This document shows, in pieces, positions 1 through 10,583 of a DNA stretch of 64,000 nucleotides; position 1 is the first letter of the stretch, and each line of letters opens with the position of its first letter. The position numbers and the translations under genes were made by a program. The notes under the pieces are model-generated. The model was not told where the DNA came from and did no database searches. It saw only the letters and a program-made list of their open reading frames with translations. Location: positions 3,038,001-3,102,000 of the forward strand of contig NW_025408672.1 of NCBI RefSeq assembly GCF_020360975.1. Reading direction: 5' to 3'. The DNA is from Hirsutella rhossiliensis (Eukaryota > Ascomycota > Sordariomycetes > Hypocreales > Ophiocordycipitaceae).

Positions 1-628
1 TCAAGCTGTATGCGGCTCTGGAACCCCTCGTTGTCAAGCTCATTGGCAAGGGCATGCATTGTGCTCTGGCCAGCAAGGAGCTCTCGTCTGCGCTGTGCGA
101 TACAGTTATATATGTCTTGCTGTGTCGCTCCTTGGGCAGTCTGAGAGCTCTGGCGCATATATGTCCGGATATCCTTTGGTGCTATGCCAGCGCTTGAGAG
201 GTTCCCAATAGCTGACTGGTCAGTTGAGGAGAGGGCACGATGAGCTGGATGTGCTGTAATATGCAGACTGGGCTCATGGTTGTGGACCGACTTCTCCTCG
301 CCTGGGCGATGCCTGACATACCAGTACGACTTATCAAGGCTCTCTTTCGCATTGATGGAAAACTGGCATCCAGTGATACGGGAGCTTGTAGACCGTTGCC
401 GATCAGCTGGCTTCTGGTCCTTGCTTGTATGAGCCCCAAGTCTACCTCCACGATCGCAGGCAAATATGACTGTGCGTCTTCCGGACCGCGGGTCTCTCGT
501 GGACTTGCCTGTGGTGAAGGCATAGCCTCTTGGAGCCGCCCACGCATTAATTGAGGCAAGAAGAGACTCTCGCGAGTCGAACTGGCCCTCAGGAGGAAGG
601 CAATCGTCAGGAATTCAGTAAGCCCCAT
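1..628 (-). pseudogene. MULE (Mutator-like) transposase, N-terminal part, frameshifted and cut by the window edge
   Basis: This is the N-terminal region of a fungal Mutator-like DNA transposase, which cuts and pastes its own element. Reading the minus strand from the ATG at 628, the first codons are in one frame. From about 596 the conserved sequence continues in another frame, starting PPEGQFDSRES, and stays open to base 1. It shows a FAR1/WRKY-GCM1-like zinc-binding pattern: Cys in VIFACDR, Cys in TGCQF, and an H-x-H in VHNHEP. The catalytic DDE domain would lie beyond the left edge. The frame break maps to the GG at 610-611 and looks like loss of one base. A TATA-like TATAAAG lies on the minus strand at 678-684, about 50 nt upstream. 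Codons are not RIP-mutated. The family call is from remembered MULE N-termini; I am confident of the family but not of whether the break is real. Confidence 0.75.
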
Positions 629-677
629 ATTGGAATTATCTTGAAGAGCTAGCTGTAGTGCACGACAGTGAGCAGCT

Positions 678-684
678 CTTTATA
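678..684 (-). promoter_or_regulatory. TATA-like box of the MULE transposase gene
   Basis: TATAAAG on the minus strand, about 50 nt upstream of the ATG at 628. Position and sequence fit a core promoter; no functional evidence. Confidence 0.4.
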
Positions 685-1066
685 CACAAAGGAAAGGAAA
701 CTCCTGCTTTGTGGACGTGGTGCAGAACCCTTGTAACCGAGGCCGCCTGCGAGGTTTAATGCAGCCTGCGTTTGAGCTTTGGCCTCAATGGGGTCCAAGC
801 ACCACGCATGCAGGCGCTCGACCTTAATATGCGGATTATAGCATCGCTTCCGCGGACAACTACTCTGAGCGCAGATGGTATGCTATATGAGGCTGGCTCT
901 CTGTGCGACAGTTTGCCACATGCAATAGAAAAGGAGAGTACAGGTCAGGGGGCGGCCCGACTATCTTCCGCCTGGGCTTACATAACAGGCGCGGACGTCC
1001 GCGCCGACTTTAAAGCGCGGGGTCCGCGCCTCTTAACTCCCTGACACGGGCCAGGGATGACTAACC
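685..1066. other. Non-coding flank of the MULE fragment with an 18-bp perfect palindrome
   Basis: No convincing gene. Bases 988-1005 (GGCGCGGACGTCCGCGCC) are a perfect palindrome, followed at 1014-1030 by a related GC-rich stretch. This may belong to the terminal region of the MULE, but I could not identify the inverted-repeat end. Confidence 0.4.
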
Positions 1067-1470
1067 GCTGAAGGATCACGTGACCATGCGAAAGGTGATC
1101 GGTGGATCGCCTTACGATCAAGCGAGCGGTGCTCGACGGATCGTTCATCGATCAAGGTGATCACCTCTGTGATCACCTCCAGCACCTCGCGATCAGAGAC
1201 GGGCAGTTGGGTATATATAGCTGCCCCATTTCACTCCTTTAGACTAGATAGCTCTTTAGCTTTCAACACAATCATTACGATCCCTATCACGATCTCATCT
1301 CTGATTCCGATCACTTGATTACCTGGTTACAGTCTACGGTCTACGACCTCCGACTCATCACCAACGTGACATACTTATCATTGCTCAGACCACGCCCTGT
1401 TGTATCTGCCAACATAAACCCCTCGACAGGTTTATCCCTTGGGAATATCACCGGTCGTCACAAAAAAGCC
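1067..1470 (+). repeat. GATC-rich, LTR-like leader upstream of the copia element
   Basis: Normal base composition and dense GATC motifs, with two copies of the palindrome GGTGATCACC or close variants near 1155-1185. A TATATATAG box lies at 1212-1220. It sits directly upstream of the AT-rich copia body and looks like a 5' LTR or leader with its promoter. I found no matching 3' copy, so the LTR call is inference. The switch to RIP-like composition happens abruptly near 1470. Confidence 0.4.
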
Positions 1471-1479
1471 CCTAAAGGC

Positions 1480-4400
1480 TTTTCTAAAAATTCAAAAAAT
1501 TAAAAGAAAGGAATACCTTCTAAGAGGCCTAGAAAACCTTCTATAGAAGGAAATCCTATCGAATTAGACTCTTACGTCGATAAGAAGACGAAAAAACCCT
1601 CTTCTATATATATCGGAAGCAGAAAAATAGAAATCGATAATTAAACGGACGAAGAACCGGAGATCGATTTTTCTATTCCTCCTCCTACCCCGGAGGCTAT
1701 AAAAGCTCGAAGAAGAAGCAGAGGTATATATCTCTTCGAATATCCTTAAAAAGCCGTATTTAATAATAGCAAATAGGACCTTTAAATTCCTCTCGAATTA
1801 AAGACCTTATATATAAGGTAAAGAGAAGAAATCCTTATAAAACCTTAGAGAATAGAAATTTCTATAATTTTATATACGATACCGGTGCTACTAGCATATA
1901 GTATCGGAAAAGAAATTCCTTATTAATTTTCGAACTATCTCTACTAAGGTTAATTAGGAAAGGCATCCTATATAATTGTTAAAGGCTGCGGAGATCTTCT
2001 TTTAGATTTCGAAAAATAAAAGGCTATTTATCTTAAGAAACTGCCTTTTTATACGAATTAGGGTAAACATTATAAGCCAATCGTATTTTAAAAATACTTA
2101 TGCCTTTATTAATAGCAAGGAAATTTTCCTACTAGATAACTAGGCTAATATTATATCTAAAGGAAAACAGCAAGATAACCTATCTATCTTTTAGAAATTC
2201 TTTTCTTAAAGAAGAAGACATTCTATATAATATTAATAATATAAGGAATAATATAAAGGACCTTAACTTTTATTTATAGCATTTAAGGCTAGGACATATA
2301 AGTCTTAAAGCCTTACTAGAAACCTTTAAAAGATATAATAAAGAAATAACTATCCCTAAGAAGGATATTATAAAAATTAAAGAATGCAAGGCTTATATTA
2401 AAGCAAAGGCAACTAATAAGAGGAATAAATCCCTATCTAATAAGGTATATAATTACCTTAATAGAGTTGCTATTAATATTTAGGGACCTATAAAGACCCC
2501 TACTTATAATAAATACACCTCCTTTATATCCTTTTTAGATATAGGGACAAGATATTTAGAAATATCTTTAATAAAATCTAAGGCAGAAGCCCTAGATAAA
2601 TTCTTAGAATATAAAGCCTTGGTTAAAAATAACCGGGATAATATTACTATAAAGGAAGTCTTTTCGGATAACGTAAAAGAATTCCTATATAAAATAAAAC
2701 CCTATTACTTAAGAAAGGAATAAAATATTATACTAGCCCTCCTAGGACTCCAATTAAACGGAGCAATAGAGAGGATTAATAGGACTATTTTAAATAAAGT
2801 CCGAGCTATTTTATTTACGGCAAAACTGCCTAAATATCTATAGGAGAAGCTGTTCTAACAGCAGCCTATTTATATAATAGGACCCCTTACGAATAGGCTT
2901 CTAAACTCCTATAGAGAGAAGGAAAATAAATCTCTAGCCTTAGAAGACTTAGAAAATTAAGACCTTCGAAGTACTATTTATTATAAAAATAAAGACCCCT
3001 TAGATAAGCTAGAGATAAGAGCTTATAAGGGTATTATTATAGGCTATACCGAAAATGCTTATAAAATATATAACTTTTCGAAAAGAAAGGTAATAATTTC
3101 TAGAGATATTATTATCCTAGAAAATAAATTTATAGAAAATTAAAAGGAAGAAGACCTTAAGGACTTGACTTTAATACCTTACCTTCTATAAATAAGGTCC
3201 CGGATAATTATTTATAAAGGGAACCTATATATAAAGAAGGCAATAACTCTTCTTTAAAAGAAGAGGAAAATAACCTCCTATAGAAGGAAGATAACCTCCA
3301 TGAGAAGGAAGATAACCCTTTTATAAAAGGAAATAATCCTCTTTTAGAAAAGGGATTAAATAAGGATCTAAAAATCCGTATTAATATACCTAAGAAGCTA
3401 AACGGATTTTATAAAGACTATATCGCATACCCCGAAATAAATACTATATTAAATAGTAAAAGTAAAGAGATTATTCTATCTTTACTAGAAAATAAGGATC
3501 CTATAGAGCCTAAAACATTTAAATAGGCTATAAATAGCTTAGAAGCTATAGAATAGAAAAGAGCTATATTTCTAGAAATAGAAGAGCTCTTAAACCAAAA
3601 TACCTAGGAATTAAAGCCTCTTCCTAGCGATAAGGAGGCCCTAGGCGGCCGTTAGGTCTATAAAATAAAGCGGGATAATAATAATAATATTATTAAATAT
3701 AAAGCCCGCTATATAGTATAAGGATTTAATTAGGTCTATAGCCTAGATTATTTAGAAACCTTTTCTACGATAGTAAGACCCGAATCTATTAGAATGCTAC
3801 TTATAATAGCTATTTCTAATAATTATACTCTACTATAATACGATATAAAAATGCCTTTATATATGCCGAAATAGATACGGATATTTATATAAAAATCCCT
3901 ATAAACTGAAGAGCTAATACTTAAAGACTAGTTTAATAAAAACTAGTATAAGTATAATATTAGCTATTTATAGTTTCTAGAGCTATATAAAAAGTCTGCT
4001 TAAAAAAGTAGCAGATTATATAAAGGTTCAGCCTCTAGGCGAACTAAAAGACTTCTTAGGAATATATATAATTATAAACTAGAGTAGAAAGGAGATATTT
4101 ATATCCTAGGAAAAATATACTCGTAATAAAATATAAGAATATAATAAAGAAGACTTAGGGACTTCTACGCTTACTATAGTAGAGTAAAGCTTAAAAGGCT
4201 ACTATAACGCCTTCAAAAAGAAATCCTTATTTACTAAAGGAAATAGGGGCTCTATTATATCTAGCTATAATAAGCAGGCTAGACATTTTATATGCTGTTA
4301 TTTCCTACGCTAGATTTGCTTCTAAACTAGATAATACGTATTTTAAAGCGTTAAATACTATCTAGAAATATTTAAATAAATATCCTAACCTAGGGATAAT

Positions 4401-4900
4401 TTATTATTATAATATCCCTTATACTTATAATTTTATAAAAGGTTATTCCGACGCTAGCTAGGCGTCTGACCTTATAGATAGAAAATCCGTTTCCGGATAC
4501 TATTTCTATATTTATAAAAATATTATAAGTTAGGCCTGCTAGAAGTAAAAATCTATAGCCCTATTAACCTACGAAGCTGAATTTATTGCTCTTAGGGAGG
4601 CTAATAAAGAAGCTTTATATCTAAATCGGCTATTTTATACGATAAATAATAGCTTGTCTATTAAGATTCCTAATACTATACCTCCTATTTTAACGGATAA
4701 TACTGCTGCTATTAAATTAGTAGAAAATCCGGAATTTTATAAAAGACAAAGTATATAGACATTGCCTACTTCTACCTAAGAAAATATTAGGAAAAGAAGA
4801 TTCGGATTTTCTATATTAAATCCGAAGATAATATTACCGATATATTTACTAAGGAACTAAGAAGAAAAATTCTTTAAGTTCTAAGAGCTTCTTTCCTTAG
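1480..4900 (+). mobile_element. Ty1/copia retrotransposon destroyed by RIP
   Basis: This is the remains of a copia polyprotein on the plus strand, readable across many stops. Order: aspartic protease motif DTGATS (about 1878-1896); pre-integrase HLRLGHIS (about 2280-2310); integrase core YTSFISFLDIGTRYLE (about 2515-2560) and ERINRTI (about 2765-2795); reverse transcriptase ARYIVxGFN then SLDYLETFSTIVRPES (about 3700-3795); RNase H LTYEAEFIALREANKEAL (about 4565-4620). The order protease-integrase-RT-RNase H defines copia. Stops sit where Gln or Trp is expected (CAA/CAG to TAA/TAG, TGG to TAG), and TpA is extremely common while CpA is scarce. That is the mark of repeat-induced point mutation. 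It cannot encode protein. The exact ends are not resolved. Confidence 0.88.
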
Positions 4901-5490
4901 GGAATTAAAAGAGCCTTAAAAAGAAAAGCTTATATCCCTTAATAGAGGTTTTTAGCTGTCTTTTACTTTCTTAGCTTTTCCTCTATATATAACTAATAGG
5001 TTTTCCTTTAAAAGGTTTCCTATTAATAAAAACAACTTATAAAAATAAGGGTTTTCCTTATTAAAAGGTTTCTATAATAATAACTCTATAAGGCTTTTTC
5101 TTATAAAGGTTTCAAAGAGAGAAATAATTATAACTATAACTAGGATTTTTCCTACTAAGGTTTTTCCTAGAAAGGGTTTTAAAATTTTCCCTTATATTCC
5201 TATTATATACCTTATTCTTAATAAGGATAATTCTACTATAAAAGAAATAACTAGTAAAGAGCACTATTTACCTAGTACTCTTTAAGGGAGGCTATAAGAA
5301 TATACCCTTATATTCCTATTTTACTATTATAAAGAAATAATAGGCATAGGGAGGCTTTATAAAATAAGCTAGTAAAAAGAGGCTCTATAATACGGTCTAA
5401 GGGAATAACCCTTAAAAGATAAAGACCTCTACTAGATAACTATACCTTCCTCTAAGAAAAGCGGGTTAGGATAAGCCTATCCTTATAAAC
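4901..5490. repeat. AT-rich, RIP-like tail of the copia element
   Basis: Continues the TpA-rich, CpA-poor composition after the RNase H end, with many short AGGTTT/CCTTT-like repeats. It probably holds the mutated 3' untranslated region and 3' LTR, but no LTR copy could be matched by eye. Confidence 0.45.
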
Positions 5491-6365
5491 AAAAATATAT
5501 ATAAAATGCATAAGTTAATTACGAGTAGAACGGATACCCTATTGCCTATTTTAGCCTAGCGGTTTCGAAGATATCCGCGATACGAGAATAGGTAGGGCAT
5601 AGAACATTCTAGTTAAATCCACTACTTATACTAGAACCTATAGTCTTACGTCAACTATCACGCTATAATTAGACCACCTACTAAGTTAGGAAGATATACT
5701 ATAGATAGAGCTTTTTAAGCACTATAGAATATGCTAGAAAGCTGACTAATTGGTCTACTAGTGGGCGAGCAATGGTCTATAAAAGACGAAGGATTTCCCT
5801 AGGAGTAGTAGATAGAATAAGTAAGTTCGTAAGTATCTTTTGCAACGCTATTCTTTTAATATATTATTTAGCCCCTTATATGCTCGTTATAAATTCCGGA
5901 CGAAATCCTACCCTATACTCCTTCGACCGATCTTTCCGCTTACGTTATCGATTACCCGATTCTGCGCTTATTACTTATACCTTCTTATAGGTACCTTTAA
6001 AATACTAAGACGATTATAGGAAGTCTATTACTTTATTATTAGCCTAGTAAAGCGCGGCAGAGCTAATAACCCGAGTGCTTTTTAATAAAATTAGCCGCTC
6101 CATCGACCGTTAGAATTCGCAGCTTACAACGGCATAGCTATATATATAATAACTTAAGCACTAAGTATATCGTCTACGGCCTTAGAAGTAGAAAAAGATA
6201 CTATAAGACCCTAATAGCCGCTTCGTACGTATTAAATAAGTCCTTAAGACGAGAAAACGGCTCGAACGTATCCTTAAGCCGTCTACTATTACAATAGCTA
6301 ATTAGAACGCAGATTTTAAAGCTCTATATAGTAGCTGGCAGCTTGAATAGCTAGAAAACACTAAA
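5491..6365. repeat. Unassigned RIP-like repeat relic
   Basis: Composition differs from the copia body (more CpG, such as cgcgg, cgacc, ttcgaa) but CpA is still rare and stops are dense in all frames. The longest open stretch is 72 codons (5772-5990, plus). I could not match it to a transposase or reverse transcriptase. It ends sharply near 6365, where normal GC content returns. It may be a RIP-mutated DNA transposon of another family. Confidence 0.4.
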
Positions 6366-9005
6366 TTGATCTATCGCGATGTTAAAATGCGGCTTCAATT
6401 GCCGTTGGAAGGTGCCCTCTTTGCTGTGGGAAGGGTGCTGGAAGGGGGGTGTGCTGTAAGCTAGGTGGCTGACGTTAGTAATCGCGTGCACATACGGATA
6501 CATGGCAGTTCTATGATCCTCCAGCAGCCCAGTATCCTGTATGCACGTCGTACGTGTATAAACCCCGCAGGGTCGACTAGCCTGCGTCTGTCGCCGTTCT
6601 CGGTCAAAGACTCAGAGATCATGTGGCTGCGCAATCAGTGTAAACCTTGACATCCTCCGGTATGCGTCTATCCTACCTTGTATGCAGGTATCTTCTCCAC
6701 CGGGAGGAACAAGTTAAGTTACATACGGATACTGCTGTTATAGGTATTCGGCAGGCGTGGAGAGAGGAAATGGCGAGATATGGCAAGACATGTTGCCGCG
6801 CTCCGGCGAGGCAAATTTCCGTCGCCCCCTTGCCAAGGCTCGATGCCGTAGCGCGGACACAGTGCAGACGAGGGGATGGGCATGGGGAAAGGTGGCTGGG
6901 TCTCGAGGTGAGGCCTTTTCTCTCTCGCCGCGGTGGGCATCTCGGCCTCAAGTCTTTGTGATGAAGAAGGCCACCACGAGCTTAACAGCACCGGTGGGTC
7001 ACTCGACAAGGCTATGCAGCTCGTACCATAATTAATGACCGGTTGTCCTTTCAGCTTGGCGAGCCCGTGGCTAGGGGGCGCGCCCTGCCTGATTGGCATG
7101 ACTTGCAGGCGGCTAGCGGGCTGATCCGGTGGATCGTCGGGAAGCCGAAGCGTCAGGCCGGGCGGGAGCCGCGACGATATTTGGCTACAAGTAGGAATAC
7201 ATAATACACATGGCCGATGGACCTGTCTGTGGCCGGGACAACAAAAAGGTCAATTCACGCACAGCCAGCCAGTCAAGCCATGTCTCGGTGGCTGTGGCGA
7301 CGACGTACCACAAAGTATTTAGGTACCTACCAAAAGTTACTTGCATGCACCAAGTAAGGCATCCAAACGAGCTCGAACTATTGAGGCTCACCCAAAAGTG
7401 TCGTACAACCAACCATCCGCGCCTGGGTTTGAGACACAGCATTCTCCTGTTCGACGCTGCCCTTTGCAGAGACACCATCCCGGCAATATCCCCGGCTGCT
7501 CCAGCAACTGCGGCGTCGGGGCACAAGGCTCCGAACTGGCCCGACCCGACGACGATGCTCCCTCTCGGGGCAATTGGGCTGCTGCAGCATGAGCCCTGCC
7601 ATGTGCCTGCGGCCGTAGCCTGGAGGAGGTACCGAATCACGGGGCACAGTATCCGAACTCGTGCTTTTCCGAAGACTGTTGGTTGGTCCGGAGCCGGCAA
7701 TTGGCTGTCTATTTCAGTCCCGGGCCGGCGGCGGCAACGTGCCTGCTGCAGCTCCAGCCCGAGCTGAACAATTAGCAACCCCCGGAGTAGCTACGGCCCA
7801 ACAGCAAAGAGCCGACGCTTCGAAACGCCTGATGAATACTGGGTGCTGCGGACTCGGCGCAGTAACTTCGACCTCGCCGGCCAGTCGCTTGTTTCGAGGT
7901 CGCAGATGCAACGTTGGGGGTTGAACTGTCGATTTCCGAGGTGCGGACGTACATACAGTGTCACAATACAGTGCGGAAGAGTAAGAATGCACATGGCCAA
8001 TCCGAGTGTGGGGATCGCGCCCCCCCAGCGCCTCCCCCTCTGTTGTTAAATTCGACAAGCGCAACTCGTTATGTTTTTGCCGGGACATCTGTGGCTTTGA
8101 CGATTGCGGGATGAACCTGGAACGAGAGCGTAGAAATCACCAGCTTGTCTTGCCAGCCCCCCCCAGCGAGCACCCTCCTGCGTGGCCCCTCGACATTGTG
8201 CTGAAACATGGACCCCCCCATTCCGCTCCTTACGGCTGCGCCGTCGCCCCTGCTTGTCGTTCGACTGGTAGATTCTCGAGATGAGACTCGAGTTAGCCTG
8301 ATCGGCCAACACGTTTCTCGCTAAACTCGGAGTAGGCAGCTGCTGTGCAGTCCGGCATCGTCTCTTCCAGGAACACGCACTCATCCTCACCAATCTCATC
8401 AATACTCTGTACCTCTTGTACAGTACCAGTTTGGTCTGGTGAGGAGGGGCCTTGCTCCGAGCCCTGTCCCAAAAAATTGTCGGACAGCTACTGGGCACTT
8501 CAGATCCTAAACGCTCCCCTGTCGGCCATTGTCTGTTTAGCGGGCCGGAAAGGCGCCATCAATGACAGAGGACGGGCGAGCCATGGCACCATTTTGCAGC
8601 CATGAGCATCCGAGCTTGGTTCCACCTTGTCTGCATGCCGGGCACGAACGGGCAAGCTGCATCCCGTCTGCAGATGGGCCTTGATGTATTCGTACAGGAT
8701 GTACTGTACCTGCAATGGGCCTGCCCACGCCCCCTCCAGGGCTCAGGACCTGGACGGCGGGCAGGGCGCCGGGTACCGCCCTGTACCTCTGCAGCTGCAG
8801 CAGGGTTTTTGAGTTGGAGAGCGTCAGGCACCGGAGCGCAATTCAAGCGGCGTTTCAGGGACCGGGTCATCCCATCATTCATGGCCGGCCTTCCCGCGAG
8901 CCGCCCCTCCCCTGTTCTCTCGGGGCAAAAGGGCTGCCGTCTACAAATCCTCGTGTGTTTGAGGAGCCGGCATAGACTTGGAACGAATGTGACGACTGCG
9001 GCCTT

Positions 9006-9125
9006 GAGGTACCTTTACCGTCACGTCAATTGGCCTCGGGGCTGTACCTACCTATTCTACCTATTGTAGGCGTGTACCTTAGGTACCTAGATACCTCACC
9101 TACTTTGGTAAGGTATGTACTGTAC
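9006..9125. repeat. Cluster of GTACC / AGGTACCT motifs
   Basis: At least eight copies of GTACC or GGTAC in about 120 bases, including the palindrome AGGTACCT twice. Similar clusters occur at 12124-12190, 15878-15960, 28080-28130, 46338-46395 and 46485-46515, all outside genes. Confidence 0.6.
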
Positions 9126-9421
9126 ATGCATGTACCGCTGCGGCACCCAACGACAAGCGCAGCATTTTGCCTCATGTGCCGTTGGCCGTCCTGCTGCCTC
9201 GTGGGCGGCCATGTACCGCCAAGTACCCGAAAATGGAGTAAGCAGAAGCGTCCCGTCGGCTGCAGCCACCCCCCTCCCCACATGGTCGCCTTGCGGATGC
9301 GTCTCTCGTTATTATTCTGGCAGGCAGGCCAGGGAGGGTGGGCGCCCGAGGAACTCGCGTGTTTTGCCCTCTCTACGCACATAACCCCATGCAGCTTCGC
9401 CTACCGACCGACGCCCTAGGG

Positions 9422-9445
9422 CTCTCTCTCTCTCTCTCTCTCTCT
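9422..9445 (+). repeat. (CT)12 microsatellite
   Basis: Uninterrupted CT dinucleotide tract in the gene-free block. Confidence 0.9.
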
Positions 9446-10096
9446 GCACGCTCGAGAGCGGCTCTGAGCAATCTCCACCACGGACAAAAGAGATGGATGA
9501 TTCACATGTGCTCGGTGTAAGTCGCCACAAGTGCGTGTACAGTACACACAGTCCAACTGGCAACGAGACATCAGAAGCTCGTACGGACGGATACATGTGC
9601 CCAATCGGGCCCTAGGCGGATGGCAACTCTGGCGGAGGTGGGCTGTTGCTGGCGGTGATGTCAGCGCGAGGCTTGTGAGACTCTTGGGGATAGTCAGCCG
9701 CCTTGTCTTGTGCCACATTCTCGGCCTACGACGCGGCCCCGCCGGACTCTGACCCCGAACCGTGTAGATCCCAGATGCCCAGGGCGACTATTGCCAAACC
9801 ATCTTGGCTCATCATGCCAATTGTTCCATGCCAGTCCGCAACAGCACTGGACATACCTGAACATACCTGGACATACAGTAGACGACACTCGCCATCATGG
9901 ACAAAGTTGGCAAATGACACCAGAAAACGTGGAGCGCAAGGCGAGGAGCCGGGGTGGAGGGGGGAGGGCCTGGAAGCCAGCTCGGCCTTTCTCGACGCTG
10001 TGCACGCACACATGCAGGCCAAGCTGCGGAGCCAGCGACTTCTCTGCAGTCATCCGCCCCAGCCTTCGGCGTGGCTGATTAGAGAGGATACGGACA

Positions 10097-10128
10097 AGAA
10101 GAAGAAGAAGAAGAAGAAGAAGAAGAAT
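10097..10128 (+). repeat. (GAA)n microsatellite
   Basis: About ten tandem AAG/GAA triplets in non-coding DNA. Confidence 0.9.
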
Positions 10129-10350
10129 CATTCGCACTAGTTAGCCGGCATCCAGAGAAAGAAAGCAGACAAGAGAAACGAACCGGCCGTCCATGTTACT
10201 GGGCCATGGAACTCTGTGATCCAAGGGGTGAGACTTTGGGGCCGAGACGACCAGGCACTCTTCCGCCTCCAACTGCGGGAAACCTTGATTTGCCGTGTGC
10301 GAAGAAGCGAGCGGCGCTTGCTGACCTGTGCACTAGTGTCATCCTCGTGG

Positions 10351-10376
10351 CACAGGCACAGGCACAGGCACAGGCA
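10351..10376 (+). repeat. (CACAGG)4 microsatellite
   Basis: Four tandem copies of a hexamer plus a partial copy. Confidence 0.85.
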
Positions 10377-10530
10377 TCGTCTCCTTTGCTGTCGGCGTCA
10401 CGAGGGCAGAGGGAATGGATGCGAACACACACGCGCGGTGGCGTAGTCATGGACGGGGGATCAAAGGGGGGAAGAGGCGAGGCCCATGTGTGGCTGGACG
10501 AAGAGGGACATGTAGAAGTCATCTCGAGAA

Positions 10531-10532
<2 letters not shown>

Positions 10533-10582
<50 letters not shown>
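10533..10582 (+). repeat. (AC)25 microsatellite
   Basis: An uninterrupted 50-base AC tract, the longest simple repeat in the window; likely length-variable. Confidence 0.95.
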
Positions 10583-10583
<1 letters not shown>

